The notes: a model not told the origin generated them from the letters alone. Positions 33,830 through 47,963 are shown, numbered from the stretch's first letter. The stretch is 64,000 bases of DNA from Talinum fruticosum (GCA_021018815.1 JAITYX010000052.1:3772501-3836500); one strand, 5' to 3'. Numbers and translations are program-made.

Positions 33830-36800
33830 TGGTGAATAACATCAACCATCATTTAATTTCATTATACACGGTGATTATACACACATACGTACGTATACAT
33901 GTTTGATTTATAAACATACTATGTTTTTTTAATTTCTCTTATATGTTGTAATGTTGTTATGTCAAAGATCTTCTATTTGTCATATTTTGATTAATTTGTA
34001 TCACGTCAAGTTAATGGGTGTGTCTAATAAGAGTCATAATATCACGTTAGAACTTATTATTGATACTGTTTTATAATAAATATATATGTATTGGTTAAGT
34101 GTTATCATTACTCTTAATTTTTTTAAGGTGAGCAAGATCGATATTGGTTTTTGGTGTAAATAATCAGTGTACAAAAGTGGCATGATTTTTATCAATTGTT
34201 TTTTTTTTTTAATTTATAATTTTCACAGATCAGTTAAGATGCCTTTTTCCATTACCTCATATATTTTGAGCTCTGTGCATGAAGAACAGTAGCTTTTCCT
34301 TTTGCTGCACTTGGTTGGGCATTCAGATTTGGGCTGCCACTCCTCAGCTAATTTGGTCGTAGTAGTACCTAATTTGTGAGAAGGGCTGCCAAATTTTGCC
34401 TATTTATTTTATTTATCCTTTGTAAAAAAAATTGATCATCTTAGTAGATACGTAGCAAATAATTTGTAAAGCCGATTTACTGATTTTTCCTTTCTTTTCC
34501 TTATAAAAACTAAAGTTTTCATTCTATTTTTCTCATGTTGCCATCTTAATTTTATTTTATTTTTGATGATTTAGAGCCTCTTTCTATTTTTGTTGGAGGT
34601 TCCATTTCTCCCTTTTCAAAAAGTGTATTTGTTTAAATAGCATGAGAAGTTATATATATATTTTTATCACACACACATACATATAGCCGAGAAATTCTTC
34701 ATATACTTACCAACTCCTTTTTACTTTCTCTTTTTTTTTAATTATATACTATATATTCTTCCACACATCTATTTCAATATTTACATTATAAGAAAAAAAT
34801 TCTAAATTTCACAATTTTAGAAAAAAATATTAAACATGCATTTGTGTGTGTGTGGATGCTAAAGGCAAAATTTTGACCAACAATGCCAGAAATATTTTTT
34901 TCCCATATGTGAAGCAACGAGGATTTTACTCGTATTTGTTGCTTAATCAAACATATATTGAATGTGGAATTAATGCTTTGTTTCTAAAGTCAATAATGTA
35001 ATACTCAAGTTTCTTGAGATCAATACTTATTGGTGTTTTTTTTTGATAGAAATACTTATTGTTTTATACGTAGAAAAATGCAAGACCCTTCAAACACAAA
35101 GAAATTGCTTACTTAAAGCTACAGAGAGAGAGAGAGGAAGCTCCCATCAAATTCGCCTTAAATCACATGTCGAAACTTGACCCAACAAAATTAGGTTGCA
35201 GGAAAAATGGGTTTATGCACATGTATATATGCTCCTTCACCTTCTTCTCTCTTGTGTTGTGTTATGCATGATTGCCATTTAATGTGGTTATCTTTCCTTG
35301 TCTAAGAAGTTAGAATTCACTAATTTCACTCGTACTCCGATTATTCCATATGACCGATAAAAGTTAGGCCTATTTCAAATTATATATAAGATAATAGACA
35401 CATAGAATTTAAATTCGCCAGTATAAAATTCATTAGTCGTGATTGTCGGTTATATATATTTCCTTAGCAACTATGCTAGATTTTGAATGAAGTAGTCCTA
35501 TAATAATAGGGTTAGAACGTCCCAAATGTCGGCCATTGGTTCGATCAGACCAGAAAAAGGTTAATCTTAAGCCTCACTAGACCAATCTAACTTCCAGAGG
35601 TCACCATCGGACAATTACAGTGAACCAAAGGCCGCATTGAAAACGACAGTGGGAAGGGGAGGAGAGGGGAGAATGGTTTTGTTTGGGGGTTGGGGGAGGG
35701 GCGGGGGAGAGAAAGTGGTGTCTTGGTGCGTGATAATGAACGAGGTCGTGCTTGCTGTGGAAGTTGTGTCACCGGTGGAGAAAAAAGGGGGTAGGCATGG
35801 TGGATGAAGTATGAAGATATAGTTTACCTGTAGTGTAGAGGCAGCTCTAGGCACAAAAAAATTAATAATATATATCACATTAAAAATATTTTTAAATTAA
35901 TTATTTTGGATGAGTACATTTAATTAAAATAATTTATTGGGTCTCTGATAAAAAAAAACTTTATTGGGTCCAAATCGACAACTCAATTGACTGTTAAGTC
36001 AAAAGACCCAACAAGTAAATCAGTTACAAACCTTAATATAAGGTAGGAATCATTTCCCAATACATAGAGCAATACTGTCGAATCATTTCCCAATATATAA
36101 AGCAATATTCTCTTTTGACGAAAAAGTCGAAAATTCGTTCAATTCAAGAATACTCTAACGACTCCAAACTCGTAAATTCTCTCTAAAACCACTTCAAGCA
36201 TGTGTTGTCTTTATTGAGATTAATGCCCCCATCTCAAGAAAAATCAAATATAATCCATCAAAGTAAATCAAATCTCAAGTCAATCGGCCTACACTCAAAT
36301 ACAAATTGGGGATCAAATCAGATGACTTATTTATTTATTGTATAACAAATATACAGAGATTGTACCCTTATTATCTAAAAACTAATACAAATTATAGATA
36401 GTTATCCATTTTTTTCTGAAAACTAATGCAAATTATAGTTATCCATTTTTTTGTTTTTTCAATATTCAACTCGGAATTTACGTTTACAGCAACAAATCAC
36501 TATTCCCTGAAGAACTTGACATAATGCGATCAAACACGGAAAATATCAAGTCAATTGCCACCATAGAAGCCAAGTTTGGAACCCCAGTAGAGTTATATGC
36601 ATTGTTCTATTGATATAAAGGCCCAATTTATATAACTACCACAGAAGCGGTGAACAAAGAGTTCATGCAAATTAGGAGCCGACGGTTCTCCACACCTAAT
36701 TTCTGTATCACGAATTCATGACTCTAAAAAAGCAGCCTTAAAGTTTCTGAACATATATAGTGATGTTTCCCTTTTTTAGATGCATACCAAAATATGCATG

Positions 36801-36960
36801 TAATACAACTAAAATGAAACAGAACTCTACTTTCTGTACAACAAAGCAAAATAATGCAAGAGTTCTTGGCAGAATCTGACAGAGACTAATTAATTTACTT
36901 GCCCCGGAGAGAAAAAGAGCAAATTAACGAACAAACAGGGCTAATTGGCTTGAAGCTCGA
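33830..36960. other. AT-rich spacer between convergent STIG1-like gene and CNOT9
   Basis: No gene is supported. It contains a purine-rich (GGGGA) block at 35640-35710, a (GA)n run near 35122-35136 and a 33-bp tandem pair at 36047-36112 sharing GAATCATTTCCCAATA. Sequence at 36900-37073 probably belongs to the CNOT9 3' untranslated region. Confidence 0.5.
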
Positions 36961-37073
36961 GGCTTGCCCCACACCAAGTATAACTATTGGCCTGAACTTC
37001 ACCTTCCAGGGCCAGCTTGTCATTGCGATTCTTTATAGAGATGGAGTTAGAAGTCACTAGGTATGGATTTCAG

Positions 37074-40000
37074 TTAACCAAGCACATGGTCAAATGCCGT
37101 TCCAGCTTGAAGTGGAACTCTGGGAACCCCAACGTTGTGAAGCAATTGTGCCAGCCACCTCTTGGTCGTTTGATCATCCTGAAATCAGATGAACAATCAT
37201 ATTAATGACATATTTGTTGGAAAAAAATTAAGCCCATATTGAATATGTTCGAGCCGGCTTGACTAGTGAGAAAAAGGATACAATAAGGTGCACGATTAAA
37301 CTGAAATGGGATGCAAATACAGTCAGCCGATCCAAGAAAAAAGGGGAAAAAAAGGAGAAAGAATTAGATTAGTTCTCCTATCGCCAAATGATTTCTGAAG
37401 AAAAGCAATGCCATCAGAATAATTAGTTACACCTTGGGGGATATGGGTAGTCTTATTTCAAGTTGAGAAGAGCCCAATATTTAGCACCTCATTTAAGGAT
37501 AATCCCAGGAGGGGAGGGGGGATTCAGATAAAAGGGCTTACCCAATTCATTATTTTGCATGTACTCAGGAGACAGAACTATCAAAGCATTCTATTCATAG
37601 TAAAGTCTAGAATTTGAACGTTGACACATTTTCCTAAAAACAAAACTCTTGTCAGACCAATATAGTGTCTAATACCTAAACATGTATGTACATAAAACAG
37701 CCTTCTAGCTTTCGAGCATAAATAATATAACTTTATAGCATACATGAAAATATACGCCCAACATTGCAACAGCTCACAGATTGGGCCACTACAAAACCAT
37801 AGTTTCCCGTAATTAATGCAAACTCAAGATAGTTCAATCAACCAGGCAATACTTGGACAATGGATATTTTACAGAACATAAAAGAGGTTACTTTAATGCT
37901 AACAGTTGTTAAGATCGTTGCACTTTATAGGCACCGGCAAAAATTAAGAGCTAAAATGAATATAACTTACACGAAGGCAGTTAGCAAAGGTTCCATCTCG
38001 TAACATGTCTGGCAGACAGCTTCGTAGTGCATCACAGGCCCTGTAGCACAAACAGGAATGAGAGCCAAACTAAACATAAAGTGACAAGATTTAAACTAAA
38101 GATAAGCCACCTACTAGTCACTAAACCAACCTTGGATTATCTGAAAGCCGAAGGTAACATCTAATGATATGTTTCAGCAGCCGTGAAGAAGGCTGCTCAG
38201 CCAACGCAGCAACCATGTTAGCTAGCACTCTTCCAACTGCAAAAAGCGCTCTGCTGTAGTACAAATGTAATCCAAGCCAACATCATCCAGAAGAATTTTT
38301 GGACTATAAATGTTGCCACCTGTCAGTACCAGAGACTAGTTACTATCACCATACAATTCACTGCATCAAGAAGAATTAGCGATTCAGGTGATGAGGACTC
38401 AACATTTAAAACAGATGATGTCCCTCTTATTCACTAGACAACTGTGCACTTGGACTAATACATGAAAAAAATATGTAGTAGCAATCAACTGACTGAAACA
38501 AAAAAATCAGCACTTCACAAAATAATAGGAACATTAACAGTATTGTTGATTAAATGAATGAGGAAGGTCACAGAAGTCACAAGAGAACCTTTCCATGCAT
38601 GGTTCTAGCTTGTTTTAGATTTCAGTTTTCCCCCTATAATCTATGTTTCTCCCTTAGACTCCTTTTGTTTTGAGGCCTTTATTTGCCTAGAGATTTTTCT
38701 CCCTTGTTAAACTGCTTGTCCACCCCCACACCCCCCAAAGTGGCACAGGGTAGGGATGGGCATAGCAAGATCTAATTCTTTATTATAAATACGTCCTTTC
38801 TACCGAGGCTGAGTATTTACAACTAAGACCAAGGACTAGGCAATTTATATATAAAGAAATAGATAAACAGAAGCCAGAAGGGGAAACACACTGTTCTTGG
38901 AATTCTTCAATACGTTTGTTTACAGCAAACTAAGCAAGCATATGTACATGTGTGCGTGTGTTTCAAAGCAGGAAGGCTGGGGAACTGTTTGGGGGGGTTG
39001 TGGCAAGAAAGAGAAGAAAAGAGTGATAAAGAAAGGGGAGAGATGAAACTATCAACGTTCCAGAAGACTTACTGTTTTTGACAATTCACTGCCCATTTCC
39101 ATAGTGCGAAGGCACAATGGAATTATCTCCGTCGAAAGTAGAAAACTTATGACTTCCGTATCATCAACCTGAAAAGAGAAGTTCATAGTTCAGAAAAAGG
39201 CATGCCAAGCAGATATGAAAGGATAGGCATGCACTACTAAAAGATGAACAGCTAAGTCATAAACAGAGGGAAAGAGACAAAATACAGGGTTTTCAGCTTC
39301 TATGTCCTAGAATGGATAGAAGCAAATGAAGGATTTAGCCAGATAGCAAACAAGGAAAATCACGAGAGACTTCGTTTGGTCTACTAATGATGAAAATAAG
39401 AGCTTTCATTGGTCAGTTGGGATTATGTTTGTCATCCTAAACATTGGGGTGGCCTTGGTCTTAGACCTCTCCGCACAATGAACAAAGATCTCAAGGCCAA
39501 GTGGCTCCGGAGGTTTGCTAAGGTAGAGAACACTTTATGGAAAGATGTGATTGCCACAAAATATGGGGTCGATAATTCTGGTGGTGGAGCAAAATGAGCC
39601 CTCATGCTCATGGGGTAGGCTGTTGGAAGTGGTTTGGACTGGTTTCTTTCTCTTGTGCATTTTAAGGTTAACAACAGGTTGATGGCTTTGTTTTGGCATG
39701 ATGTATGGCGTGGAAATCAACCTCTCAAGATTCAATTCCCAAATCTTTTTAGGATGGCTCGTTTGCAAGAGGCTACAATGCAAGAAGTAGTTTCTTGGAA
39801 TGGCATCCAAAACCATTCGAATATAACTTTCCTGAGAAGCCCGAATGATTGGGAAGAAGAAAGTGTGTTGAGAATGCTAGCTTTGGTTACTAATACGGAT
39901 GTTTATTTTGAGGGTGATGATGAAATTATTTCGAGTGGGCTTTTTCGGTTAAGAATTTCTCCAAAGAGGTTTTTGAAGAGTCGAATCATCTTTAGTTTCT

Positions 40001-40551
40001 AGATGAGGCAATTTGGAAGTCTAAAGCTCCCACCAAAGCATGTTTTCTTGCTTGAGCGGCCACTATAGGGAGGATTCCAATAGAGGACATGCTTAAAAGG
40101 ATAGGTGTGCGATGTGCCTAGCATAGGAAGAATCTACATAACACCTTTTCTTTGTGGCATTTGTCTTTCTCTTTGATGGGGATTAGTTGGGTGCAACTTT
40201 TAACGGTTAAAGATGTTTTGGTAACGTGGAGAAGAAGGTTTAAGAAGCGTTGGGTTCAAGGAGTTCGAAGTTGATGCCATTAGTTATTTGGTGGAGTACT
40301 CGGAAGGAGAGGAATTGCCGAATTTTCGAGGGCAAGGCGAGGTTCTTTGATGATTCCAGGCTTTCCTTTTTGAGAACTTTGTATAGTTGGAGTCAAGGTC
40401 CCGATCATGGTACAATGTTCACTTTTTGGGATTTTGTTGATATGATTATTGTCCAAACCTTGAGGGTTTGATTGTTTTGTGTTTGCCCTCTTTTGTACAT
40501 GGGTGACATCCCTTTCGTGTCTCTTAATACAAATTTTTTGATTACTCATCG

Positions 40552-40635
<84 letters not shown>

Positions 40636-40664
40636 TTGTTACATGTAATCATATATGAACTTTG

Positions 40665-40731
<67 letters not shown>

Positions 40732-43700
40732 TTGTTACATGTAATCATATATGAACTTTGCAAGAAGTACATGTAACCTACATAAATTTTGCACGAAGAT
40801 TAGAGACTTACATGGTTCTCAGAAAAGGAAAGCCCTCTATCAACACCACATAATGTGCTACTCAAAAGTCAGATGATATGGGACATCACTAATGCAACTC
40901 ATGGAATCAAAAATAAGAGATCAATATTTTTTCCTAACCTGAACTTTATTCCAAGTAAATTGGTTCATTAAGCTACAGGCTGGGAAAAAATAATAAGTCT
41001 GTGGTAGAATGCTAACAGCATAGCAATCAAAATCAGACACGGGATATAAAATTCACATAAATTTGAGCAATGATCATACCTTTACCAATGCACCAATGAC
41101 ACCCAAGCTAGTTAGCCTCAAATACTCAAAAGGCCTGGATTTGCTTGTTGTATTAAGGAACGGATACAAATATAGCGGGATGTGGGCTGCAAAAGAGATA
41201 TCAACCATGTTAATGCTCCCAATTTGAATTCTTTCAATAACAGCTTATTGGGTTATTTTAATGCCTTTTTCTTGCTTTTCAAAATAAAATACTCTTTTAA
41301 TTGCCTAAGATAGGAACACAAGCTTGTCCACAGGCTTCTGCCATGTAATAGCAATACTAAGCTCACAGGATTCCATTATTTTAGTACATTTATCTTAAGG
41401 TCTTTCATCACTTGTGGCCTATTCTTTATTAATATTATTGATATAATAACTTGAGGAAATTCCATATAAAATATGACATTTATCACATTGACTTTTTTTG
41501 GGATCACGATGCAAACTTATCCCACCTAAATGACAACACAAATATAGAATCAGTTTTTTTTTTTCAAAAAAAAAAAATTAGATTAGAACATTGAATATAA
41601 AAGAAAACTCCACATGAGATGGCAATAATGATCAATTTGATTGTATGGCAGGAATACAAGTGTTTATTATAATCTAAAAGAAGCAAGAGATGTAGAGGAC
41701 CATCTAGTTATTAGTCAAGAATTAACAGAAAGAAATACATTACTCAAAGCGCAAATACCACCACCATTTAGATTACGAAGCACTTAACCACAATTACGAC
41801 AACCTATGCAAAAGTGAAAAAGGCCTGACTGGTTTACTCTGCCAGAAACTTACCATTTAAAAATAACATCCGGGTGTCAGGGTGAGATGCTACACACTGC
41901 ACATGGTGAAGGAAATATGTAGTCTTAGATTTTAAAATTGGAAAAAAAGAAGCCTTAGTACAAAGTACAAATATGTGAACACAGTATTCCCCAGGTGTCA
42001 ACAATTATTAAACAAGAATGCAAGACCGCAGCCATCGAGCATAAAGGCAAGCTGAAATCAGGTCAATGCTATTTTTACTTTGAACTTCTCATACTTAATG
42101 ACACGAGCTTTCCCCTTTAACAAAAGCGGTGACTGATGATAACAATTTACATGCAATTCAATGTAAGGGAGTGCAATACATTTGTTGACACTCACTCTCT
42201 GTGTCGACACACTTTGGCTGGGCAGCACTCCAAGTCCAGGATTTGGTAACTTGGATGTCCATTTTTGGATGCCCATTTTTCCACACGGTAAAGGAAAGCT
42301 TCAATCAGGAATAACAGATACAAAACTTTACCAAAACTTTATCAGCAACATATTTTTATCCACTATACATGCTGCATTTATCAGCGACAAATTAGTTTTG
42401 CATAATAGGATGAACTCAGTAAAACACCATGGAAGTGTCTACATGGTGCATTACAGAAATTGCATCAACAAAGCCTATGACACCAATAATTGGGAATTTA
42501 CATTGGATTGAAGGGTTGGGTTTTCCTACGAGATTTGTTGATTGGGTTCTTACTTGCATAACTTCTGCATCACTCCCTTTGGCCCACAATGGAAGTGTGG
42601 TTTTTCAAAAATGGCAGAGGATTAAGACAAGGAGATCCCACCTAGTATTTGTCTATAGAATTTCTAAGTGGCTGGAGAAGATAAGAAGTTTAGACATTAT
42701 TGCTCTGACTCGCTGCTGTAAAACAGAGCATATCTTCTCTATTTTGAGACGTTTATAGATTTTTCAAATTGCTCTAGGTTTGAGGATGACATGGCTAAAT
42801 CAAAATTTTCTTCGCTGAGGTCAGTGAAGCAACAAAGGAAGAGATTGTGCAGATGATTGGTCTTCAAAACTGCAATCTTCCAATGAGACACCTATGCATA
42901 TATATAAGCCTTCAAAGAACAAAGATGACTGCATGGTGTTGGTTCAACAAAATTCAAGGATTGGGGGACATTTGCATGGTGTTCATTTAATAAAATTCAA
43001 GAAAGAATTTAGCATAGGCCATAATGCTAGTTTATTTCCGTACTTTCCTGGGCTGTGATAGAAGAATAGGAGAAGAGTTGTGGACAATATTTATAGGGTG
43101 ATAATGAAGGGCAAAGAACTAACTAGACCTGTCTTCAAAAAGGTATGTTGGCCTACCACATAACAAAATAGGTAGAATACCACCAAAGGGTTTGAAGACA
43201 TTTAGATGTAGGCAACCTAACCCCCCCTTTAACCCTACAAACCGATAGGCCAGTTCTTAAAATCCGCAAAGCTCCTTTTTTTTGGTGAGTAATAAAAAAT
43301 GTCAATGAGACACCAAAGGGGGGGACACTCATATACAACAAGGGAAGTACAAAAATCATTATGCCCTTAAGCTTTGATGCATAATTTCATATACCAAATC
43401 CAAAAGAGACACCTTTGTACAACAATTGAGTACTTGTCTAACTATACAAAATTGTGAAAAATACAGCTTGACATCTGGAATGGATAAAGATTCATCCAAA
43501 AATTCATTAGTTCCTTTGCTTCCACATAAACCCCCAAAAACCAAAGGAACAACTTTCAAACTCCAAGAACCCGACTCTTCTTCTTCAACCTTTTTCTCCT
43601 TGCTCGACATTTGAAGGCTAAACACAGCTAACCCATTAAGGAAGAGACAAATGCCACATCAACTATGCGGGGAGACTCAACGGCAATGAACAAAGAGGTA

Positions 43701-46700
43701 ATCAACCGATTCTTCCCCTTCATGGCACATAGAAGATGGAAGACCTACTTGCTAAATTTAATATCTTTTTTTAAACAATCGTCAAAAGATAAATATTCTT
43801 CTTTATAAATGTCCTCCATTCCGAAGGACTCTTGCCCTAAGTTGCCGCCAATGTATGAAAACAAGCTCTCATAGGAGCTTCAGACTTCCCAATGTCCTTT
43901 GCAAGAATGGTGCCACAATTTGACCCATCAAGAAGAGTATTGCAAAAACTCTACACAAAAAAAAAAGACCTCGTAGATTCAAGGGCCACACAATATTATC
44001 ATTACCCTCCATTAGAACATTCAAATTGGTAAGTGAAGCTAAAAGGCTAAGAATGCTTTTCTCTTCTCAATCATTCGCACTTCTTGAGAAGGTAATGTTG
44101 CAACAGATGTTGGTCCCCATTCCGAGCGATTAATCTTTCGGACAAGCCATATGGAAAAAAAGAGAGGAAATTGATCTTCAAGCCTTTGAGAGGTTATTCC
44201 TTGGTTCCCTCCACCAAAAATCATGCCAAAACAAACAGTCTACCCCCAAATTTCACCTCAAAATTAACAGAAGACTTGAAATGGTCTAGACACTCCAATA
44301 TTGATTTCCAACAACCCACCCTATGGTATAAGGACTCCTCTCATCCACCAACCAAATCCATCCACTCCATATTTGGCCATGATGACTTTTTCCACAAAGT
44401 GTCCTCCTCAACACCAAACCTCCAAAGCCACTTGGTCTTCACTCTTCGAGCTTCATTAATTGCACAATGTAGTCTAATGCCTAGCTCTCCATCTTGCTCG
44501 GGATGAGAAACATCATCCCACCTCACCCAAATGGAAGCCATTATCTTGATCATGATTAAACCAAAGAAAGTATCTCATGATTTTCTCCAAGTGACTAGCA
44601 ATGCATGCTACAACAAGTAAATTAAGACATGAAATAAATAGCAAGGCTCCATAATATGTTTTGCAATAGAGTCAACCTTCCTTATGGGCAAAAGCTTCAA
44701 TTTTCACACTTGCAAATCTCTTTTGGAACCTCTCCACAATCGGCTTTCAAGCCACTTTGATAAAATGAAGCACCAAGAGGAAAACCCCAAATTCGGACAA
44801 AGAAGGCAATCAACCCCACAACCAAAGAAGTGCACCAAAAGTTGAATGCTTGGGGGCGGGGGGGTTCTTGGATAGAAAACCATCCAATGAATAATTGAAG
44901 GAATAAGATACTAAAAGTAGCAAACAAACACAATATATAATTATTACAAAAATCTAGTTATAAGAAAAGTTCATGCCAGGTGCTAAGAGGCAGTTACTAA
45001 ATGCCTAGGTGCCAACAGAAGACTAATAGCAAGCTTACCTAAGTTTTGCAACCTAATTTTAAACCTTCAGCAATTCCTATCGTAAGCCGAGCCTTCATAG
45101 GTTGCATCTGAACCAAATCTAGTTTGATAACCTCATGCTAGTTCTCTTTAGTCTAGCCCTACCTCCATTACATCTAGTAATGTTAATCCACACACACTTC
45201 CACATTGGTCTGGACCATCCAAGGTCTGTTTCCTGCATCTTAACCTCTATTGATCCACTCTTATTCTCTCTAATCACTTCTATTTTTGTACTATTCTATC
45301 TTGTATGGCCATTGATTTCCTGAATCATCCTCATCTCTGCAACCCTTCAGCTTCTGAACTTGGGTTTTCTTAGTCAACTAGAGATTTGAGTCCTCTTAAT
45401 TGGCAAACATTCTATTAAACCACCACATGATAGAATTTCTCCTTTAGTCTTACTAGGATCATCTTATCAAACAAGAGCTAAGATGCATTCCTCCATTTCT
45501 TCCATCCAACTCTTATGTGATGAATAATGCCATCATTAATATCCCTGATTCCCCGTTGCTTTGTATGATTGAATCCATGTACCTTAAGGTAAAGGACCTG
45601 AACTTCTCACACTTGGTACTGCAATATTGCGAATGGTCAGTTCTTCCTAAACATTAAGCCACAGATAGTGTCCTCTTTTTCTTTTTTAGGGAAAGAGATA
45701 AGGTAAAAAGGGCTTCAAATTTCAAGAAATGTGACCAATCATACAACAGCTAGAAAAATACGTATGCAAAAGTCCTATAAATTGGAAAAGACTATGGTCC
45801 TATCAATTTGGTCTCATTAGGTGAGAGACTTAAATCTTTTCTACTACTGGTCTTTTCTATACAATCTCTTAGGAAAAAAGGGGAGGGGATAGGTTTGACT
45901 TTCATCCTATGCTCTGACGTGTATTGCTTTCAATTCATGAATGTGACCCTTGAATCTACAGTATGGATGCTGTTGTGCTTTGTTGAAAAAAGGTGCAAGG
46001 AAAAACAGCTAGAGAAACATCGGACGTCCATGCACCATAAAAGCATATTGTTGCTGGGCCTATATTGAGGCTGATTATATAAAACGAAGTTTGCTGTCAA
46101 GTGGAAGTCTATTTGACAGCTATTTCGACGCTCATTGTTCATTTTGTACAAAGCCAAAACAGAAGAAAGGGAAAAAGAATGGGGAAAACTGAGAAAGGAG
46201 AGAAATATAATCCAGAACGGAAGGGAAGATTAGCAGTCAATGAGCCAGAAATTTGACCAATTCTTAAATGGTGACTATAGGATATCGGTGATCACAAGTT
46301 AATATCATCAGAAATTTGACTACTTCTTAAATGGTGACTATAGGATATCGGTGATCACAAGTTAATATCATCAAATAGCATATGAAGCAATACTTTCACT
46401 CCCCACCCCAAAAAAATTTACCGATAAGCTTACAAATTTGCTATAATCTACAGATCTAGTGTTCTCAAGTCCGAAATTTGTAACAACAGTAGATGCATGT
46501 ACATGAAATACGGTTGTGAATTCAATGAAGAAACACACCGTAGGAGACTGGAGACTGGAGATTGAAAATCAATAACTCCCTGTAACTGTGACACAACAGA
46601 CATTCTAAATTGAATAAGAAATCTGAATTCAACAAGTAGGTCGGGAAAGAGGTTACAGCATATGTAAATGTTTGCACTAAACCAATAATCAACACAAATC

Positions 46701-47963
46701 ATCTAAAAATTAATGAATTTCTTGCCAGCGAAGTTGGCAATGCTACATAACAGATTGTCCCTCTGTCCTTTTTTTTTTTTTTTTTTTGCTTGGAACAAAT
46801 ATCAAGTTTATTGCTCCAAAGTAATAGCATAATTACAATATATCCTTAGTTTTCCCATCCCAAACTAACTCTCTCAAAGTTCATTAAATGTAATTTCAAC
46901 CAATTACCTCTCATATTCTCCATCAAATTTAACATTTACCGATGAGTATTCAAGTTTCTTCAAATGTGAGCTTTTTCCATATAGGAATAAAATGACGGGA
47001 CAGAGAAAGCATAAAATTAAATGTATCATCTAGTAAAACTCTCTATTTATTGCCGTGTTGGCATAGTTAGGAAAGAATTCTCCTTTTCCCAGTTTGAACA
47101 CCAAAACTCAATTTTATACTAAATTACTTCAACACTGAAACTAAGCACAACCAAAAGTATGCATGTATCATATTCAAACAACCATGCGGGCATAGGGGAT
47201 GGAAAGGGTCAAACCTGCAGCAGAGCAAGAGCATTGCACACGCGGTTTGATTGAACTGGGGTTAGAGCTGGTGGTGATAGAACAGGATATATCGAAACAA
47301 TCTCCTGCCAACACAGAAGAATGCTATGCATCAACACTCATGCAAACGTGTTATGGCCATGAAATTTCACAAGCACAATACAGATGTGGCTGTCACCTAT
47401 CTCTTGAAACCAGAAAACAACCCAGTTCACAGGCCAAATTAGACCCACGAATTGGAGAAAATTTTTAATTTTCTATATCGAAAGCTGAGTAGCAAAATCC
47501 AAGCAAAGTCAATCTACAAACTAGGATAGAGTATAATGGATTGAAATCCAAGATGCTCTTTAAGATGACAAACCTGCAAAAGGGCAGCAATGGTTCCAAA
47601 GGAATTCCACAGCAACGGGGCCAAATCCTGAAACAATTCTCTTTTCTGACAACAGAGAGAGAGAGAGAGATGGAAAAAGATCAGAGCTTTGCAAACAAAC
47701 AGTCAACTACAATCACTCACATTGAAAACCCTAATTGATAAAGCTCAAGGAAACGAATTGGGAGAGAGAAATAAGACCTTGGAAAGTTCAAGCAGGGCGT
47801 TTTCACGGCGTTCAGGATTACTGAGGTCAAGAACAAGAAGCTCCGCCGACTGCATTTTCCGGTCAACGTTGGGTTGAGCTCCGGCAGGAATGCCCGAAGA
47901 CACACCGGCGCCTGGGCCATACGATGATGCGTTCAGTGAGAGAGTATGCGGCAGATTCGCCAT
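37074..47963 (-). CDS. CNOT9: CCR4-NOT complex subunit CNOT9 (RCD1/CAF40)
   Basis: Nine coding exons on the minus strand: 47963-47778, 47645-47574, 47304-47215, 41896-41854, 41186-41080, 39168-39073, 38319-38131, 38040-37971 and 37178-37074 (stop TAA). They encode an all-helical armadillo-repeat protein of the Rcd1 family; diagnostic segments include [69 protein letters not shown] and [20 protein letters not shown]9 binds the NOT1 scaffold and recruits partners that promote mRNA deadenylation. Exon 7 lacks one base in each of two homopolymers (the five Ts at 38296-38300 and five As at 38241-38245, minus-strand A6 and T6 expected). With both allowed the length is 319 residues, normal for the plant family. 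Introns 3 and 5 contain LINE copies. A (CT)n run lies in the 5' leader. Confidence 0.95.
39362..40545 (+). mobile_element. 5'-truncated LINE in CNOT9 intron 5, antisense
   Basis: It begins inside ORF2 ([18 protein letters not shown] at about 39370), then [21 protein letters not shown] (39427-39490), [37 protein letters not shown] and [16 protein letters not shown], and ends with the family tail (TTGTACATGGGTGACATCCC near 40494). Frame shifts and stops make it non-functional. The tail runs straight into an (AT)n repeat, perhaps grown from the insertion's 3' end. Confidence 0.85.
40556..40762. repeat. (AT)n(AAT)n microsatellite with 96-bp tandem duplication
   Basis: An (AT)n run followed by (AAT)n and a unique segment beginning AACATTGTTACATGTAATC occurs twice: the unique segment starts at 40632 and again at 40728. 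The whole unit was duplicated in tandem, inside CNOT9 intron 5. Copy numbers may be unreliable in an assembly. Confidence 0.9.
42440..42830 (+). mobile_element. LINE reverse-transcriptase fragment in CNOT9 intron 3
   Basis: The plus strand reads [10 protein letters not shown], then [20 protein letters not shown] and, after a frame change, a worn version of the '[13 protein letters not shown]' block. These are conserved palm motifs of L1-type plant LINE RT. Only part of the RT remains and frames are broken; it lies antisense to CNOT9. Confidence 0.7.
43275..44935 (-). mobile_element. 5'-truncated LINE in CNOT9 intron 3, sense orientation
   Basis: Read on the minus strand from about 44935: FPLGASF (a conserved LINE block), [19 protein letters not shown] (about 44500), [29 protein letters not shown], then a tail with GTATATGAGTGTCC and GGTGTCTCATTGACA and a short A tail (seen as TTTTTTTT at about 43276). 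It is related to, but clearly diverged from, the other LINE copies. Many stops. Confidence 0.75.
46247..46372. repeat. 63-bp tandem duplication in CNOT9 intron 3
   Basis: Two head-to-tail copies (46247-46309 and 46310-46372) share AAATGGTGACTATAGGATAT and onward and differ at about two positions, so the duplication is recent. Confidence 0.92.

Noticed and set aside
35615..35878. Pro/Ser-rich open frames on the minus strand
   Set aside because: They arise from a G-rich stretch on the plus strand (35640-35710); no family resemblance, and the neighbouring genes are convergent, so no promoter context.
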